This document shows positions 32,489 through 42,081 of a DNA stretch of 64,000 nucleotides, in pieces (position 1 is the first letter of the stretch; each line of letters begins with the position of its first letter). The notes beneath the pieces are model-generated. The model searched no databases. It saw only the letters and a list, made by a program, of their open reading frames with translations, and was not told the origin of the DNA. A program made the position numbers and the translations under genes. Origin of the DNA: JAJYKC01 sp963823105 (GTDB taxonomy: Bacteria; Acidobacteriota; Terriglobia; Bryobacterales; Bryobacteraceae); assembly GCA_963823105.1 (NCBI GenBank), contig CAWGKC010000001.1, forward strand, positions 620,001 to 684,000, written 5' to 3'.

Positions 32489-33661
32489 ATGAACCGAAGA
32501 ACGTTTCTTGTGAGCGCCGGGTCCACGATGCTTATGCAGGCCGCCCCTTCCGGCCGGGTCCGCGTCGGGATTATCGGCGCCGGTGGGCGCGGCCGGTTCC
32601 TCATGAAAGTCTTTCTGGCCGACCCGGCTGTGCGAATGGACGCCGTCGCCGATGTGTATGAACCGAACCTGGAGGCGGGGCTCTCGGTGGCGAAGGGCGG
32701 CGCCAAGGCGTATCGCCAATACAAGGAACTGCTCGCCGATAAGGAGATCGACGCGGTCATCATCGCCACTCCCGAACATTGGCACGCGCAAATGTTGCTG
32801 GATGCGATCGCGGCGGGTAAGGACGTGTATATCGAAAAGCCGCTCTGTCACACGGCCGAACAAGGCGTCGCCCTCATGGACGCGGTTCGCAATTCCAAAT
32901 GCATCGTTCAAGTCGGCATGCAGCGCCGCAGCTACGATTTGTATCTCAAAGCCCGCGATATTCAGGCCGCCGGCACGCTAGGCGACGTACGTCTGGTCCG
33001 AAGCTGGTGGATCAACAACAGCCTGAACGATCGGCCCGCCACCACCCTCGAAGGCCGGCTCGACTGGGAGCAGTGGCAAGGCCCGGCTCCGCACCATCCG
33101 CTCGACCCGAATCGCTTCCGCAACTGGCGAGCCTATACCGACTATTCCGGGGGAATCGTGGCGGATCAGGGCGCGCACATTTACGACGGCATCCATCTGA
33201 TTCGCGGCGTCGGCTTCCCCTCGGCCGTGACGGCTTCGGCGGGCCGCGTCCATGCGCCGAAAGTCGATACGCCGGAAACCGTCGTCGTGATCGCCGAATA
33301 TCCGGAAGACTTCCTCGGCGTTTTCACCATCAATTACGCCGGCATGCGCTACCCGACGCGTCTCGATCAGCTCAATCAGTTCGATGGCGATCTGGCCCGG
33401 ATGGACGTGGCGCGCGAGAGCGTCGCTGTCTACAAGCAAGCGCAACCCGAGTCCCCCGTGGATACCGCAACGGGTTCCTTCTCCGCCGCCACCGACGCGC
33501 ATGTGCGTAATTTCCTGGATTGCGTGCGGAGCCGGAACCAGCCCAACGCCACCGTGGAAAAAGGATTCCACGCGGCGCTGGTGGTGCTGATGGCGAACGC
33601 CTCCATGAAGCAAGGGCGCCGCATCCGGTGGAATGCGGAAGCGCGACGGATCGAGGTTTAA
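32489..33661 (+). CDS. Exported Gfo/Idh/MocA family oxidoreductase
   Basis: This 390-residue enzyme begins MNRRTFLVSAGSTML, a twin-arginine-like signal. The Rossmann motif is VGIIGAGGRGR, and the catalytic lysine lies in YIEKPLCHTAEQ. Downstream LVRSWWINNSLNDRPATT and YSGGIVADQGAHIYDGI belong to the substrate domain, with His and Asp in the second motif placed as in MocA active sites. The ATG at 32489 follows AGGAG at 32475-32479 and starts the Tat signal; a longer open frame upstream overlaps the previous gene. The neighbouring isomerase-like and enolase-family genes suggest oxidation of a sugar or polyol. Confidence 0.92.
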   Translation: MNRRTFLVSAGSTMLMQAAPSGRVRVGIIGAGGRGRFLMKVFLADPAVRMDAVADVYEPNLEAGLSVAKGGAKAYRQYKELLADKEIDAVIIATPEHWHAQMLLDAIAAGKDVYIEKPLCHTAEQGVALMDAVRNSKCIVQVGMQRRSYDLYLKARDIQAAGTLGDVRLVRSWWINNSLNDRPATTLEGRLDWEQWQGPAPHHPLDPNRFRNWRAYTDYSGGIVADQGAHIYDGIHLIRGVGFPSAVTASAGRVHAPKVDTPETVVVIAEYPEDFLGVFTINYAGMRYPTRLDQLNQFDGDLARMDVARESVAVYKQAQPESPVDTATGSFSAATDAHVRNFLDCVRSRNQPNATVEKGFHAALVVLMANASMKQGRRIRWNAEARRIEV

Positions 33662-33664
33662 GCT

Positions 33665-34624
33665 GTGCCTGGAATCCCGCTACGACGGCGTGAAGTTCTT
33701 GCGCTCGGGGCCGGAGCGCTGGCCGCATCGGTGACGGGAAGCGCGGCGGGCGCGCCCCTCGTGCCCAAGGTTTGCGTTTTTTCAAAACACCTCCAGTGGC
33801 TCAGCGTTCCCGACGCGGCGAACCTCGCCGCTGAAATCGGTTTTGACGGTATCGACCTCACCGTGCGTCACGGCGGTCACATTGATCCGGCGCGTTGCGA
33901 GGAGGATCTTCCCAATGCCGTCGAAGCGATTCGCAAGGCGGGACTCGAAGCGCAGATGATCACCACCGGCATCGTCGACGCGCAGTCGAGCTATGCCGAA
34001 AAAATCCTTGCCAGCGCGGCCGCGCTCCAAATTCGCCGTTATCGCTGGGGCGGATTTTCACTCGATGCGCACCGATCCATTCCCGATCAAATTGCCGCGT
34101 ACCGCCCGGCCGTTCGCGATCTCGCGGCGCTGAATCGGCGCCACGGAGTCTGCGCCATGTATCACACGCATTCGGGCGCGGGAGTTTTGGGCGCCTCCAT
34201 TTGGGATCTCTATCTGTTGCTCCGCGATTTCGATCCCAACGCCGTCGGCGTCAACTACGACATCGCGCACGCGACGGTCGAGGGCGGTCTGGGAGGCTGG
34301 CGGAATAGCGAGAGCCTTGTTGCGCCCCTGATGCGCGGCGTGGCGCTGAAGGATTTTTACTGGGAGAAATCCAACGGCAAATGGCAGCCGCGTTGGTGTC
34401 CCATCGGGGACGGCATGGTCGACTTTCCCGAATTCTTCGCGTTTCTCCGCGAGTCTCACTTCGCCGGTCCCATCCAGATTCACTTTGAATACCCGGAGAT
34501 GGGCGGCGCCGAGGACGGAAAGCGAACATTGACGATCAGCCGCGATCGATTCAAGCAATTAGCCCAGCGCGACCTGGGCCGGGTGCGGGGGATGATGAGC
34601 GATGCCGGCTTAAGGCGGGTGTAA
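33665..34624 (+). CDS. Exported sugar phosphate isomerase/epimerase-like TIM-barrel protein
   Basis: This 319-residue protein starts at a GTG 3 nt after the previous stop and has a Tat-like signal (RRREVLALGAGALAAS). The body matches the xylose-isomerase-like TIM barrel (AP_endonuc_2): LAAEIGFDGIDLTVRHGGHIDP, MYHTHSGAGVLG, VGVNYDIAHATVEGG, KDFYWEKSNGKW and IQIHFEYPEMGG. Metal ligands (Glu, His, Asp) fall in these segments as expected. Such enzymes isomerise or epimerise sugars and inositols and commonly neighbour MocA oxidoreductases. The close spacing indicates one transcript with the flanking genes. Confidence 0.89.
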   Translation: MPGIPLRRREVLALGAGALAASVTGSAAGAPLVPKVCVFSKHLQWLSVPDAANLAAEIGFDGIDLTVRHGGHIDPARCEEDLPNAVEAIRKAGLEAQMITTGIVDAQSSYAEKILASAAALQIRRYRWGGFSLDAHRSIPDQIAAYRPAVRDLAALNRRHGVCAMYHTHSGAGVLGASIWDLYLLLRDFDPNAVGVNYDIAHATVEGGLGGWRNSESLVAPLMRGVALKDFYWEKSNGKWQPRWCPIGDGMVDFPEFFAFLRESHFAGPIQIHFEYPEMGGAEDGKRTLTISRDRFKQLAQRDLGRVRGMMSDAGLRRV

Positions 34625-34642
34625 CTTTCTCCCGGAGTTGAA

Positions 34643-36052
34643 ATGCGCGCCACACGAAGACAGTTCCTGATCTCCGCCGCCGCTCCCGCGATCCTCCGCG
34701 CGGTGTCGAACCGGCGCATTCGTGTGGAGGACGTTTCGTTCTCCTATGAAGACTACGGCTACCGCACGCCGATGAAGTTCGGCGGCAACGTGGTCGAGCG
34801 CGTGACGCTGATCAATGTAAATTGCACCGTTCGAGGGGGTGATGGCAGCGTGGCTCATGGCTTCGGCTCCATGCCGCTCGGCAACGTCTGGTCGTTTCCC
34901 GTTCTGCCCTACGACACGACGATGGCGGCGATGAAGGCGCTGGCCGGGCGAGTATCGGACCTCACCCGAAGGGCCGGTATCGAAGGACACCCTATCGACA
35001 TCAATGTCGCTTTGGAACCGGCCTACCTAAACGCCGCCGTGGACGTTTCGCGCGAACTCAAGCTCGCGGTCCCGATCCCCAAGCTTTGCACCTTGGTCAC
35101 GTTCAGCCCATTCGACGCCGCCATCCACGACGCTTACGGTAAGCTTCATGGCCTCAGTTGTTATGACACTTACGGCCGCGACTTCCTTCCCCGCGACCTG
35201 TCCGCGTACCTGACGCCCGCGTTTCGCGGTGAGTATCTCGATCGGTACATCCTACGTAAGCCGAAGGCGCGTATGCCGCTCTACCACCTCGTCGGAGCCC
35301 TCGATCCGATCACCGCAGGCGACCTCAAAAAGCGGATCGGCGATGGATTGCCCGAGACGCTTCCCGAATGGATTCGTTACAACGGCATCACGCACATCAA
35401 GATTAAACTCAACGGCTCCGACCTCGCCTGGGATGTGGATCGCGTCGTGGCTGTGGACCGGGCCACGTCTGAAACACAGCGGTCCCGTAATGTCTCCGAG
35501 TGGTTCTACTCGCTCGACTTTAACGAGAAATGCCCCAACGTCGATTACCTCCTCGCGTTCCTGCGACAACTGAAACAGAAGGCGCCGCGAGGCTTTGCCC
35601 GCATTCAATATGTCGAACAGCCGACGAAAAGGGACCTCAAGTCCGATCGCGCCAACGTCATGAATGAGGCCGCAAAGTTAGTGCCGGTGGTCATAGACGA
35701 ATCGCTTGTCGATCTGGAGAGTCTCGAGTTAGCGCGGGAAATGGGTTACAGCGGCGTCGCACTCAAAGCCTGCAAAGGGCAGAGCCAAGCCCTGCTAATG
35801 GCCGCGGCTGGGCAGAAGCACAAGATGTTTCTATGTGTGCAGGATCTGACCTGTCCCGGCGCATCGTTAATTCAATCGGCGGACTTGGCGGCGCATGTGC
35901 CGGGCGTCGCCGCGATAGAAGCCAACGCGCGCCAGTATGTCCCTGCCGCCAACGCGAAGTGGGAATCCAAGTTCCCCGGTATTTTCAAAGTTCGCGACGG
36001 CTATATGGAGACGGGCGAGTTGACCGGGCCCGGCCTAAGCGCCGTCGCTTGA
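34643..36052 (+). CDS. Exported enolase-superfamily (mandelate racemase/muconate lactonizing-like) enzyme
   Basis: This 469-residue protein carries a Tat-like leader (MRATRRQFLISAAAPAIL) and an enolase-superfamily barrel. The probable KxK acid/base motif is HIKIKLNG. The three metal-ligand positions are Asp in YSLDFNEK, Glu in QYVEQPT and Asp in VVIDES; a further lysine lies in GVALKACKGQSQ. The N-terminal capping domain contains FSPFDAAIHDAYGKLHGL. Substrate cannot be read from sequence; acid-sugar dehydratase or epimerase activity is usual. It ends the isochorismatase-MocA-isomerase run, 18 nt after the previous gene. Confidence 0.87.
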   Translation: MRATRRQFLISAAAPAILRAVSNRRIRVEDVSFSYEDYGYRTPMKFGGNVVERVTLINVNCTVRGGDGSVAHGFGSMPLGNVWSFPVLPYDTTMAAMKALAGRVSDLTRRAGIEGHPIDINVALEPAYLNAAVDVSRELKLAVPIPKLCTLVTFSPFDAAIHDAYGKLHGLSCYDTYGRDFLPRDLSAYLTPAFRGEYLDRYILRKPKARMPLYHLVGALDPITAGDLKKRIGDGLPETLPEWIRYNGITHIKIKLNGSDLAWDVDRVVAVDRATSETQRSRNVSEWFYSLDFNEKCPNVDYLLAFLRQLKQKAPRGFARIQYVEQPTKRDLKSDRANVMNEAAKLVPVVIDESLVDLESLELAREMGYSGVALKACKGQSQALLMAAAGQKHKMFLCVQDLTCPGASLIQSADLAAHVPGVAAIEANARQYVPAANAKWESKFPGIFKVRDGYMETGELTGPGLSAVA

Positions 36053-36096
36053 ACGGCACTGCTGGATCCCATCGGATGGCTATACTAAGGAACGTC

Positions 36097-38203
36097 ATGA
36101 GCTCTCTTCAAGCCCTTGCAACGATTCTTATAGGCGCGACTCTGGTTGCGCAGCCTCCCGCGGCGCGGAAGCGGCCGGTGATCGACACTTACCACGGTGT
36201 CGCGGTCACGGACGATTATCGCTGGCTTGAGAATGCCTCCGATCCCGAGGTGAAAGCTTGGAGCAACGCGCAAAACGCGGCCGCGAGAAAGTATCTGGAC
36301 GGATTGCCGGCGCGTGCGAACGTCTTCCGCGAATTGAAGCGACTTTACTCGCGGGAGTCCGCGCGATATGGCGAACTGACCTACCGTGGCGGCGTCTTGT
36401 TTGCGATGAAGACGCAACCGCCCAAAGAGCAGGCCGTGCTAGTAACGCTGAAGTCGGCGGACGACCTGGCTTCGGAGCGCGTGATCGTCGATCCCAATCA
36501 AATGGACGCGAAGGGAGGGACGGAGATCGATTTCTACCGGCCCTCGGCCGATGGGCGGTACGTAGCGGTTTCGCTGTCGTCGGGCGGCAGCGAAAGCGGG
36601 GACGTGCATGTCTACGATGTCGCGGCGGGGCGGGCGCTCGCCGACGTGATTCCGCGCGTGAACGGGGGAACGGCGGGCGGCGGCGTGGCGTGGAACATGG
36701 ACGGATCGGGGTTCTACTACACCCGTTATCCGCGAAAGGGCGAGCGGCGCGCGGCGGACCTCGACTTCTACCAGCAAGTCTATTTTCACCGGCTGGGCAC
36801 GGGAACGGAGCAAGACGTGTACTCGCTCGGCCGGGATTTCCCGCGGATCGCGGAGATCGAGCTTAGTAACTCCGAAGATGGAAAGTTCATCCTGGCGCGA
36901 ATGGCCAATGGCGACGGCGGCGAGTTCGCGCACTACTTACTAGGTCCGAAGGGCGAGTGGACTCAAGTGACGCGGCTTTCCGACGAAGTTACGGCGGCGA
37001 GGTTCGGTCCCGACGGGAACTTGTATCTGTTGTCGCGTCAGCACGCGCCGATGGGAAAAATTGTGCGCGTTCCGCTGAGCCGGCCGAACTTGGAGGAGGC
37101 TCGCACGATTGTCCCCGAGAGCAAGGTCGCGATCCAGGATCTTGTGCCCGCGGCGAAGCGGCTCTATGTCGTCGATCAAACCGGCGGTCCTTCGCAAGTC
37201 CGGGTTTTCGAATTGGACGGGAAGGCGCGCGGCCTGGCGCCTTTGCCGCCGGTTTCGTCGGTGCGCGGCGTGGTCCGGACTGGTGGAGACCGGATCCTCA
37301 TCGACACCGCAACGTATCTCACGCCGCCCGCCTGGGTCCGTTACGACGGCGATACCGGGAGAGTAACTCCCACGGCGCTGAAGGAAAACGGAGCGGCCGA
37401 TTTCAGCGATTGCGAAGTGCTGCGCGAGTTCGCCACATCCAAAGACGGAACCAAGGTGCCGCTGAACATTCGTCCAGCGGAAGGGAACGAAGCGCGATGG
37501 GAACAACCCCGTCGTGCTGTATGGTTACGGCGGGTACGGCATCAATTTGGAACCCGCCTATAGCGTCCAGTTGCGGCCGCTTGCTCGACCGCGGCGTCGT
37601 TTACGTTTATGCGAATCTTCGCGGCGGAGGCGAATTCGGCGAGGCTTGGCATCGCGCCGGAATGTTGACCAAAAAGCAGAACGTGTTCGACGATTTCGCC
37701 GCCGCCGCGCGGCGCCTGATCGAACTTCGCTACACCACTCCGGCCCGCCTGGCGATCGAGGGAGGCAGCAACGGCGGGCTGCTGATGGGAGCCGCGCTGA
37801 CCCAGCATCCCGACTCTTTCGCGCGGTTGTCTCGCACGTCGGAATCTACGACATGCTGCGCGTGGAACTTCAACCCAACGGCGCTTTCAATGTGACGGAG
37901 TTCGGCACGGTGAAAGAGGCCGATCAATTCCGCGCGCTGTACGGCTATTCGCCCTACCACCATGTCCGCGACGGAACCCAGTACCCGGCGGTTCTGTTTC
38001 TCACCGGCGCGAACGATCCTCGCGTGGATCCCTCGCATTCACGCAAGATGACGGCGCGCCTGCAGGCGAGCGGGACGAAGCGGCCCGTGTTCCTGCGGAC
38101 AACGAACGCCGCCGGCCATGGAATCGGAACCGCTCTTAGCGAGCGAATCGCGCAGCAGGCGGACGTAACCGCGTTTCTGTTCGACCAATTAGGCGTGCGC
38201 TGA
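36097..38203 (+). pseudogene. Prolyl oligopeptidase family serine peptidase (S9A), three frameshifts
   Basis: The protein is clearly an S9A prolyl oligopeptidase: signal peptide, then DTYHGVAVTDDYRWLEN, a seven-bladed propeller, and the hydrolase domain. The frame breaks at 37474-37481 (before KRDGNNPVVLYGYGGYG), at 37579-37584 (before LDRGVVYVYANLRGGGEFGE) and at 37811-37816 (before FRAVVSHVGIYDML). The first two need one base removed, the last one base added. Catalytic residues survive in the stitched protein: Ser in EGGSNGGLLMG, Asp in TGANDPRVDP and His in AAGHGIG. AAGG lies 6 nt before the ATG. All three breaks lie within 340 nt of conserved sequence, which suggests a local sequencing problem, though a true pseudogene is possible. 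Confidence 0.85.
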
Positions 38204-39940
38204 AAGCCTCAGTATCGCCAGCTTGTCAGGTCCGCGCCCCGGCGGCGCCGTTTTGCGGATGCGCTCCAAAATCTGGGGCACGTACATTTGATTGTAGTGA
38301 AGGCGCGAATACCAGTTCGGCTGATCGGGATCGCCATTCCAGCAGTGCTCGGCCCGCGGTCCATAGCGAACCTCACCCTCGTAAGGAACGCCGTGGCCGG
38401 GAGTGCCGGTTTGCTTCAGGAAGTCCTCCATCAGGTAAACCGCGTCGTTTAAAAAGTAAGTGTCGTCGGAGCCGACGTAGATGTGGAGCTTGCCTTGCAG
38501 CTTCGGCCCAAGCGTCGTCCAGTCGCGCTGCAGGATCGCGTCCAGGTCGTAATGCTCGCGCCAGTATTCCGCGGTGTGGTGGTCGATCGCGCCCGTCCGC
38601 TTGTCGAAGATCGGTTGCGGGTAGCCGTCCTCGGCGGTAGGAGAATAGACAGCCTGCCAGATGTCGAACTGGTCGCCCGACCGGCCGCGGTCTCCGAGCG
38701 CCGCTTCATAGGCGACATTGTCGCGCACCGAAATCAGGGTGTGGCCAAGATAGTCGCGCATCGCCGGCTGCTCGACTTTCTTATTGGCGCCCTGAAGATA
38801 GAACATGTTCTCGTTGTTATAAAGATCGACCGTCAAATAGGCGTGGAAGTCGACCGGGTCCGGGCACGCGACGAACGCTCCGTTGTAGTGCTCGGGATAG
38901 AACATCTGCGCGGCGAGCGATTCCCAGCCGCCGGTCGAACCTCCATAAAGGAATCGAGCCCAGCCTTGGCCGATGCCGCGAAACTGGCGCTCGATCGCCG
39001 GGATCAGTTCGCTTTCGATAGCGTCTCCGTAAGGACCGAGATTCGCCGAGTTCACCGCATAGGAATCGTCGTAGTAAGGGTTGGCGTGCTGTAACTTCAC
39101 GATCAACATGCGCGGCGTGTTTGGCGCGATCCAGGCCTGATAGTTCTTGTACGCCTCCTGCTGCTGAATGCGGTTGTAACCGGCGAGATGAAACCGGTCC
39201 GAGTAATCGGGCTTCAGATCGGGGTCCGGCGGAGTCTCTCGGAAGTCGATGAGATCGGACACGAAATGGTCGTGGAAGACGATCAGCGGATAGTGCGCCG
39301 CCGGATGCGTGTCGTAGCCTTCCGGCACCAGAACGATCGCCGAGAGATAAACCGGACGGCCCCAGAACTTTGTCAGGAGCGCCGACTGGATTCGGAGGTG
39401 GCGAACGTACTTTGTATCCGGCTCGGGAACGATCGGCGGAATTACTTCGTCGAGCGAAACGGTCACTGGCGGGGCCGCCGGGCCGATGCGAACCGTGCGC
39501 GGCTTGGAGAACAGATTGCCCGGAGCGAGGTTCCAATGCTGGCCTTCGCCGCGATCCGGCGCCAGTTTCACCGTCTTTCCGTCCGACCGGTGAAAGGTCT
39601 CGTAAACATTCAGCACGGCCTGGATCGTATACTCACCAGGAGGCACGTCCTTCAGCCTGGCGCGAGGATAGCCCTGCGCGTTATCGCCGATCGCGAGGCG
39701 TTCACCGGGCTTCCATCCGTCCACCGTCACGCCGAAAACCATCTGCGATTTCGGCGTATCGTCGATCTGCATTCGCGGCTCGGCGCTGGCGTCGTTCGAC
39801 AGCAGGAGCAGCACGCGGCCATCCAACGGCTTCGCGGAACGGGACGCCGGGAAGATCACATCGATCGTCTGAGCGGAAGCGGAGCCAAGCCACAACAGAC
39901 CGGCGGCCGTCAGAGTGTATAGGCGAAGGTGAAAGCGCAT
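38189..39940 (-). CDS. Secreted putative esterase (Esterase_D-like alpha/beta hydrolase)
   Basis: This 583-residue exported hydrolase has a signal peptide (LTAAGLLWLGSASAQ), an N-terminal beta domain of about 170 residues, and an alpha/beta hydrolase domain with the nucleophile serine in RFLYGGSTGGWESLA. The catalytic partners probably lie in LHIYVGSDDTYFLNDA (acid) and RAEHCWNG (His). The family includes esterases and enterochelin-type hydrolases; substrate is unknown. Its 3' end overlaps the convergent prolyl oligopeptidase gene by 15 nt. Confidence 0.85.
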   Translation of the reverse strand: MRFHLRLYTLTAAGLLWLGSASAQTIDVIFPASRSAKPLDGRVLLLLSNDASAEPRMQIDDTPKSQMVFGVTVDGWKPGERLAIGDNAQGYPRARLKDVPPGEYTIQAVLNVYETFHRSDGKTVKLAPDRGEGQHWNLAPGNLFSKPRTVRIGPAAPPVTVSLDEVIPPIVPEPDTKYVRHLRIQSALLTKFWGRPVYLSAIVLVPEGYDTHPAAHYPLIVFHDHFVSDLIDFRETPPDPDLKPDYSDRFHLAGYNRIQQQEAYKNYQAWIAPNTPRMLIVKLQHANPYYDDSYAVNSANLGPYGDAIESELIPAIERQFRGIGQGWARFLYGGSTGGWESLAAQMFYPEHYNGAFVACPDPVDFHAYLTVDLYNNENMFYLQGANKKVEQPAMRDYLGHTLISVRDNVAYEAALGDRGRSGDQFDIWQAVYSPTAEDGYPQPIFDKRTGAIDHHTAEYWREHYDLDAILQRDWTTLGPKLQGKLHIYVGSDDTYFLNDAVYLMEDFLKQTGTPGHGVPYEGEVRYGPRAEHCWNGDPDQPNWYSRLHYNQMYVPQILERIRKTAPPGRGPDKLAILRLSAHA

Positions 39941-40092
39941 ATCGGATTATAGCCGCCTTCACCCTCCCTCATGGCCTCGTTCCGCCGCAGAAGGAACGGC
40001 GATCGATTTGACCGGCGACCCTTCGTGCGTCAATCTGACGTGTCTGCCCTTTTGGCGAACCGCGGCTTAACCGAGGCGATCCGCGGCGCGGA

Positions 40093-40263
40093 TCAATCGG
40101 TCCGCTGAGGCGCCGTGTCGTCTTCGAAGTGGACCGAGATCGCTTCTAAGACATTTGCCCGAAGTTCTTCCCATGTTTCCGCTTCGGTGAAGATGGCATG
40201 GCCGAGCGCGCGCGCGCAGTAGCCGCCTTCTTCGGCGTCGCGAACTTCGAAGATCAACTCCAT
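40093..40263 (-). CDS. Small HicB-like protein (orphan)
   Basis: This 56-residue protein reads MELIFEVRDAEEGGYCARAL, then GHAIFTEAETWEELRANVLEA and a short tail. That is the partial RNase H-like fold of HicB antitoxins and of small proteins often mislabelled as 2-oxoisovalerate dehydrogenase. HicB normally pairs with a HicA toxin carrying a double-stranded RNA-binding fold; no HicA gene is visible on either side, so this may be an orphan antitoxin or remnant. There is no strong Shine-Dalgarno. Confidence 0.65.
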   Translation of the reverse strand: MELIFEVRDAEEGGYCARALGHAIFTEAETWEELRANVLEAISVHFEDDTAPQRTD

Positions 40264-40367
40264 ACCCACAGAATAGCCGAGGCCGGTCTGGGCGCGCGTT
40301 CGGACGGCCGGCGCGCTTACAGTAAACTTGTGGGAAGATTTTCGATAGTCCCCTCTTTGGAGCTCTT

Positions 40368-41477
40368 ATGAGATTACTAGGTAAATTTGCGCTGGCGGCC
40401 GCGCTGGCGGCGGTTCCGGCGTTCGCGGCGGCGCATGCGGAAACGAAGACCGAGTTCGGCGAGATCGACGGCGCGGCATACCGGATCGACATTCCGGAGA
40501 ACTGGAACGGCGGGTTGGTGGTCTACTGCCACGGCTATAGTCCGAAGCCGGTGACGTATGAACAGGGCAAGCCGCTGCCTCCGGTGGAAGAAGTTTTCAC
40601 CGACGCCGGGTATGCGCTGGCGCAGTCGGGCTATCACGGCGGCGGCTGGGCGGTGGAGGAGGCGGTGCTCGATACGGAAGCGCTGCGGAGGCACTTTATC
40701 GACGAGCACGGCAAGCCGAAGGAAACTTACATCACGGGCCATTCGATGGGCGGGTTTCTGACGATGGCGCTAACGGAGAAATTTCCCAGCGAATACGACG
40801 CGGCGCTGCCGTTGTGCGGGCCGCTGGCGGCGCCGGAGTGGTTTATCGGGCGCGGGGCGTTCGACTCGCTGGTGGTCTTCAATTATCTATTTCCGGACGT
40901 GCTGCCCACGCCGGATCACATCCCGGCCGATTACGTGGGCGGCCCGGAGGTCGCGAAGAAGATCGCGGCGGCGCTAGACGCGGCGCCGGACAAGACAAAG
41001 CAGTTTCTGGCTTACTCAGGGTTGCACAGCGTGAAGGACGTGGCGGGCAGCGCGGCGTTTCTGGCTTACGTCGTCAAGGAACTGGAGCACCGTGCGGGAG
41101 GAAATCCGTTCGACAACGAGGGCATGATCTACGAGTTTCCCGGCGATCAGAACGCGTTGAACGACGGTGTGAAGCGGTATAAAGGCGACCCGCGGGCGGA
41201 GGAATATTTGCGGACGTGGTACACGCCGACGGGACATCTGACGCGGCCGATGCTGGCGATCCATACCACTTACGACCCGATCGTTCCGGTGAGGGTTCCG
41301 GCGATGTATCTGACGCTGACCGAGGAGGCGGGATCGCAGAATCTTTTCGTGCAGCAATATGTGAAGCACGACGGGCATTGCACGATTTCTCCGGCGGAGA
41401 CGGCGGAAGGATTCCGCGAACTGCGCGAATGGAAGGCGGGCGGGCCGAAGCCGCGGGCGGGCGCGGAGGTCCAATGA
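40368..41477 (+). CDS. Secreted alpha/beta hydrolase
   Basis: This 369-residue exported protein has a signal peptide (residues 1-24) and an alpha/beta hydrolase fold. The oxyanion strand is GGLVVYCHGYSP, the nucleophile Ser126 sits in YITGHSMGGF, the acid is likely Asp in HTTYDPIVPV and the histidine in KHDGHC. GGAG lies 6 nt before the ATG. The stop overlaps the ATG of the metallophosphoesterase (ATGA), so the two genes, and perhaps the following membrane synthase, are co-translated. Substrate is unknown; a lipase or esterase role is inferred. Confidence 0.88.
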   Translation: MRLLGKFALAAALAAVPAFAAAHAETKTEFGEIDGAAYRIDIPENWNGGLVVYCHGYSPKPVTYEQGKPLPPVEEVFTDAGYALAQSGYHGGGWAVEEAVLDTEALRRHFIDEHGKPKETYITGHSMGGFLTMALTEKFPSEYDAALPLCGPLAAPEWFIGRGAFDSLVVFNYLFPDVLPTPDHIPADYVGGPEVAKKIAAALDAAPDKTKQFLAYSGLHSVKDVAGSAAFLAYVVKELEHRAGGNPFDNEGMIYEFPGDQNALNDGVKRYKGDPRAEEYLRTWYTPTGHLTRPMLAIHTTYDPIVPVRVPAMYLTLTEEAGSQNLFVQQYVKHDGHCTISPAETAEGFRELREWKAGGPKPRAGAEVQ

Positions 41478-42068
41478 AGCTGCTGGTTTTTTCCGATATT
41501 CACGGAGACCGCGCGGCGCTGGAGAGGTTGATGGAGACCGAGGCCGATTACTATTTCGCGGCGGGCGATCTGGTGAATTGGGCCAAGGGCTTCGAGCACG
41601 TCGGGCCGATACATGCAGCGGCGCGCGGGAAAGGTTTACGTGATTCCGGGGAATCACGAATCCGCGCAAGACGTGGCGGATTTCTGTGCGGCGTATGGAT
41701 TTGAGGATTTTCATGGGCGCCAGATGAAGGCCGGCGAATGGAACGTGGCGGGGCTGGGGTACTCGAATCCGACGCCGTTTGATACGCCGGGCGAATATAG
41801 CGAAGCGGAGATGGGCGAGCGGCTGGAAAAGTTCGGCGGGCTCGAACCGCTGGTGATGATCTGCCATTGCCCGCCGCGCGGGACGGCGCTCGACGATTCG
41901 GGGGAAGGGAATCACTTCGGCAGCACGGCGATGCGCGCCTTTATCGAGAAAGCGAAGCCGAAGTATTTCTTCTGCGGACACATTCACGAGGCGGCGGGGG
42001 TGAGCGAGGAGATCGGCGGGACGTGGGCGATGAACGTGGGCAAGAAGGGGTACCTGCTGGAGCTTTAA
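41474..42068 (+). CDS. Calcineurin-like metallophosphoesterase, frameshifted
   Basis: This protein of about 197 residues has the full metallophosphoesterase motif series: FSDIHGD, AAGDLVNW, IPGNHES, CHCPP and FCGHIHEA. The first two motifs are in one frame and the last three in another. The break is at 41608-41613, where VGPI should run directly into MQRRAGKVYV; one extra base explains it. The gene overlaps the alpha/beta hydrolase stop by 4 nt. It resembles the YfcE-like or DNA-repair-type single-domain phosphodiesterases. Confidence 0.85.
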
Positions 42069-42081
42069 GCGGGGATCCGCC

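Noticed and set aside
37440..37830. Programmed frameshifting in the prolyl oligopeptidase
   Set aside because: Three shifts in mixed directions without slippery heptamers or downstream structures do not fit recoding.
40000..40092. A HicA toxin next to the HicB-like gene
   Set aside because: Only a short frame ending within about ten codons follows; no HicA motif is visible on either side.
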